NCBI GenBank assembly: GCA_001399805.1
Contig: LIHJ01000024.1
Coordinates: forward strand, 1 to 5,536
Direction of reading: 5' to 3'
Source of the DNA: Candidatus Bathyarchaeota archaeon BA1
GTDB lineage: Archaea > Thermoproteota > Bathyarchaeia > Bathyarchaeales > Bathyarchaeaceae
Length of the DNA stretch: 5,536 nt
Under the pieces are notes generated by a model. That model did no database searches. It was given only the letters and a program-made list of their open reading frames with translations, and was not told the DNA's origin. Of this stretch, positions 4,377 to 5,536 are shown one piece after another (the first letter of the stretch is position 1; each line of letters begins with the position of its first letter). Made by a program: the position numbers and the translations under genes.

Positions 4377-4520
4377 ATGAGCGAGGTTCGATGCCTTAAC
4401 TGTTTGAAGAGGTTTCCTGTTGAGCTGAGAGCAGAGGAGGCCGCGTGCCCTTATTGTAAGATGAGGTACCGCATCTCCTGGCCCAGACCGGACCAGCCCA
4501 AAATTCGGGGACTGGCCTAG
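4377..4520 (+). CDS. Zinc-ribbon miniprotein, 47 aa
   Basis: The ATG follows the stop of the MoaD-like gene without a single spare base, so translation is probably coupled. The product has two CxxC knuckles, CLNC (residues 6-9) and CPYC (24-27), spaced 14 residues apart as in rubredoxin-like zinc ribbons. A basic, proline-rich tail follows, MRYRISWPRPDQPKIRGLA. This is almost certainly a tetra-cysteine zinc-binding fold. No catalytic domain fits in 47 residues. The tight pairing suggests that it works with the sulfur carrier, as an adaptor for its E1 or target enzyme or in sulfur handling, but that is inference. It is too short for many gene finders. After the stop the sequence becomes T-rich. 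Confidence 0.75.
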   Translation: MSEVRCLNCLKRFPVELRAEEAACPYCKMRYRISWPRPDQPKIRGLA

Positions 4521-4586
4521 AGGGGTTAGCGCGCATGACTTAAAATGTCTTTATTAACGTCGATTCAACGTACTCAAATCGGAAAC

Positions 4587-4606
4587 TTTTCTCTTGCGTT
4601 TTTGTG
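4587..4606 (+). terminator. T-rich stretch, possible archaeal terminator
   Basis: TTTTCTCTTGCGTTTTTGTG lies about 70 bases after the zinc-ribbon stop and before the next plus-strand promoter. Archaeal RNA polymerase terminates at T-rich tracts without a hairpin, so this is a reasonable end for the MoaD operon. The support is positional only. Confidence 0.3.
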
Positions 4607-4615
4607 TTCAGTACA

Positions 4616-4625
4616 TTTTTATACT
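4616..4625 (+). promoter_or_regulatory. TATA-like box before the amidohydrolase remnant
   Basis: TTTTTATACT is centred about 32 bases before the ATG at 4652, and AGGGATCA lies immediately before that ATG. The start region therefore looks like an intact promoter and translation start attached to a broken gene. Confidence 0.4.
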
Positions 4626-4651
4626 TTCAGCCACTTCAGTTTAGGGATCAA

Positions 4652-4929
4652 ATGTTCGACTTGATTTTAAAGGGCGGTATTTTGATCGATGGTTCCGGAA
4701 ATCCCTGGTTTAAAGCGATTTGGCTGTTGAAAATGACAAGATAACATACATAGGCGATCTAAACTCAGCACGATCCCACGTTGGACATAACGTTAACCTC
4801 CATCTTAAGGATGGCCCCGTTATCGTCAATGTGCTCATCGCTGATGTGCGGCGGAGGGACAAGACGAGGCCTGGTGGATCCATCATAACAAACCGTGGGT
4901 TCCGCAGCTCTTCAATGCAATACACCTGA
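4652..4929 (+). pseudogene. Broken amidohydrolase (D-aminoacylase type) N-terminus fused to foreign sequence
   Basis: From the ATG the frame reads MFDLILKGGILIDGSGNPWF and then KA, the standard opening of N-acyl-D-amino-acid deacylase/dihydroorotase-like amidohydrolases. After Ala22 a one-base deletion (GCGAT where GCGGAT is expected) puts the frame into a stop at 4742-4744. In the next frame the family sequence resumes, DLAVENDKITYIGDLNSA. After that the similarity ends: there is no HxH metal motif (normally in PGFIDxHxH, some 30 residues later), and the remaining ~50 residues to the stop at 4927-4929 (for example VNLHLKDGPVIVNVLIADV and RPGGSIITNRG) do not belong to the family. They faintly recall an Lsm-like strand pattern, but I cannot confirm that. 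Intact family members have 480-550 residues, so this is a non-functional relic with a deletion junction near base 4772. Confidence 0.7.
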
Positions 4930-4969
4930 AGGCCTTAAAACCTTTTTAGAACATCTATTTCCTCCTTGC

Positions 4970-5326
4970 CTATATATCGCATGCACCAGTTATCTCATCT
5001 TCTACTTCAATACGTAATCTTTGTCTCCCACCTTTATTCTCTGGATGCTTACAGTACAAACTCCAAGCAGGCGGGTTTAGTAATCCCGTAAAATGAAAAT
5101 CAGCCATCACAGCCTCTAAATACTCACAACTCCTCAAGAAATTCCAGAAATCGAGATGTTTAATTGCCTCCTCTATTTTACCTCTCACCCTTTCAAGATC
5201 CCTTGGAAGATATCTTAGGCATTCTCTAGCCTCATCCAGATCAAGTTTAATTGTTATTTCCTTTGCTTCAGGCAATGTTCGCTTTTCTTTGGCTACTATT
5301 TTACCCGCCTCCATACTTATTTTCAA
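4970..5326 (-). CDS. Hypothetical protein, 118 aa
   Basis: I do not recognise the family. The product is soluble, with no signal peptide or membrane segment. Residues ~1-25 are basic and probably a beta strand (AKEITIKLDL). Residues ~29-75 look like two or three helices (DEARECLRYLPRDLERVRGK, then EEAIKHLDFWNFLRSCEYLE). A Pro/aromatic stretch, GLLNPPAWSLYCKHPENKGG, leads to a final strand RLRIEVEDEI. The N-terminal strand followed by a helical bundle could be a small binding or antitoxin-like fold, but nothing fixes a function. The TTG at 5326 has AGGTTG nearby; the ATG at 5314 (Met5) is the main alternative and has no clear ribosome-binding site. It lies 31 bases downstream of the protease-like gene on the same strand, so the two are likely co-transcribed. 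Confidence 0.55.
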   Translation of the reverse strand: MKISMEAGKIVAKEKRTLPEAKEITIKLDLDEARECLRYLPRDLERVRGKIEEAIKHLDFWNFLRSCEYLEAVMADFHFTGLLNPPAWSLYCKHPENKGGRQRLRIEVEDEITGACDI

Positions 5327-5357
5327 GGCGCAACCTACGAATACTTTACTTAATTTC

Positions 5358-5536
5358 CTAGATTATCACAGATGTGGGTGGATAATACCTCAGCTTGATT
5401 TTATCATCTTCAATAAAAATCCCATAGCTTTCCATGATGTTTAACCCTATGATGGCATCGACCATTAAATTTTCAATAACTCCAATTGTCTCTCTCTCTG
5501 GTAGAATATATCCCTCCACTTCTACGTATACTGTCG
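5358..5536 (-). CDS. Retropepsin-like (clan AA) aspartic protease, C-terminal part
   Basis: The frame enters from beyond the window edge on the minus strand; 59 codons including the stop are visible. TVYVEVEGYILPERETIGVI is followed by ENLMVDAIIGLNIMESYGIF and then IEDDKIKLRYYPPTSVII. The hydrophobic strand ending in VDAIIGLNIME is the second conserved motif of retropepsin-like proteases ('D-A-I-L-G-x-D-x-L'), which packs against the active-site strand; the catalytic D-T/S-G motif would be upstream, outside the window. Archaeal members are small (about 110-140 residues), act as dimers in the cytoplasm, and mostly have unknown targets. Its stop is 31 bases before the start of the unknown 118-residue gene, which suggests an operon. 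Without the active site I cannot say whether it is catalytically intact. Confidence 0.7.
   Translation of the reverse strand, partial: TVYVEVEGYILPERETIGVIENLMVDAIIGLNIMESYGIFIEDDKIKLRYYPPTSVII

Noticed and set aside
4537..4549. GACTTAAAATGTC as a third copy of the inverted-repeat core
   Set aside because: It matches the core GACCTTAAATGTC only partly, similarity does not extend outward, and AT-rich sequence gives such matches by chance.
4710..4925. 71-residue minus-strand open frame opposite the amidohydrolase remnant
   Set aside because: The plus strand carries a recognisable amidohydrolase N-terminus here; the minus frame is Arg/Leu/Thr-rich without features.
1..5536. CRISPR arrays, tRNA, rRNA or riboswitches
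   Set aside because: No regularly spaced direct repeats, no cloverleaf or CCA-type tRNA pattern, and no conserved RNA stretch were seen on either strand.

Overview
The window looks archaeal. A/T-rich TATA-like boxes sit about 25-40 bases upstream of starts, Shine-Dalgarno signals are sparse, and several families typical of Thermoproteota/Bathyarchaeia-like genomes are present: a MoaD-type sulfur carrier with a tiny zinc ribbon, a PaREP1/HEPN-like helical protein and a retropepsin-like protease. No rRNA or tRNA is present to fix the lineage, so this placement is an inference. Most of the window is accessory sequence: small genes, broken genes and mobile-element traces. Composition changes sharply, from 39 G/C of 60 in bases 241-300 to 14 of 60 in bases 1201-1260.

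Bases 1-1085. The window opens inside a GC-rich plus-strand gene for a medium-chain alcohol dehydrogenase. It most resembles 6-hydroxycyclohex-1-ene-1-carbonyl-CoA dehydrogenase (Had) of anaerobic benzoyl-CoA breakdown. Its 3' end meets a decayed, internally deleted IS200/IS605-type element on the minus strand: a TnpB tail (736-924) and a degenerate subterminal hairpin (about 971-1005).

Bases 1086-3440. A 301-residue nucleotidyltransferase-fold protein is followed by what appears to be an undescribed mobile element. A 29-bp inverted repeat pair (26/29 identical; 2066-2094 and 3338-3366) encloses about 1.3 kb and is flanked by an 8-bp direct repeat, AATATGTT (2057-2064 and 3368-3375). No transposase is seen inside. 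The cargo is a tight minus-strand operon of three small unrecognised genes: a soluble protein with a possible PH-like fold, a coiled-coil protein with two membrane segments, and a small protein with two membrane segments. Together they look like a small membrane-associated system.

Bases 3439-4520. A PaREP1/HEPN-like gene on the minus strand is split by a -1 frameshift at a six-A run and ends in a sequence resembling an IS6-family terminus. Divergent from it is a two-gene plus-strand operon, a MoaD/ThiS-like sulfur carrier (C-terminal GG) directly abutting a 47-residue zinc ribbon.

Bases 4521-5536. A broken amidohydrolase start (D-aminoacylase type, one-base deletion) runs into unrelated sequence. 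It is followed on the minus strand by an unrecognised 118-residue gene lying downstream of a retropepsin-like aspartic protease whose 5' part is beyond the window.

Possible links: tungsten-dependent benzoyl-CoA reductases and aldehyde oxidoreductases need a molybdopterin-type cofactor, so a MoaD-like carrier would fit a genome carrying Had. Nothing inside the window proves that link.
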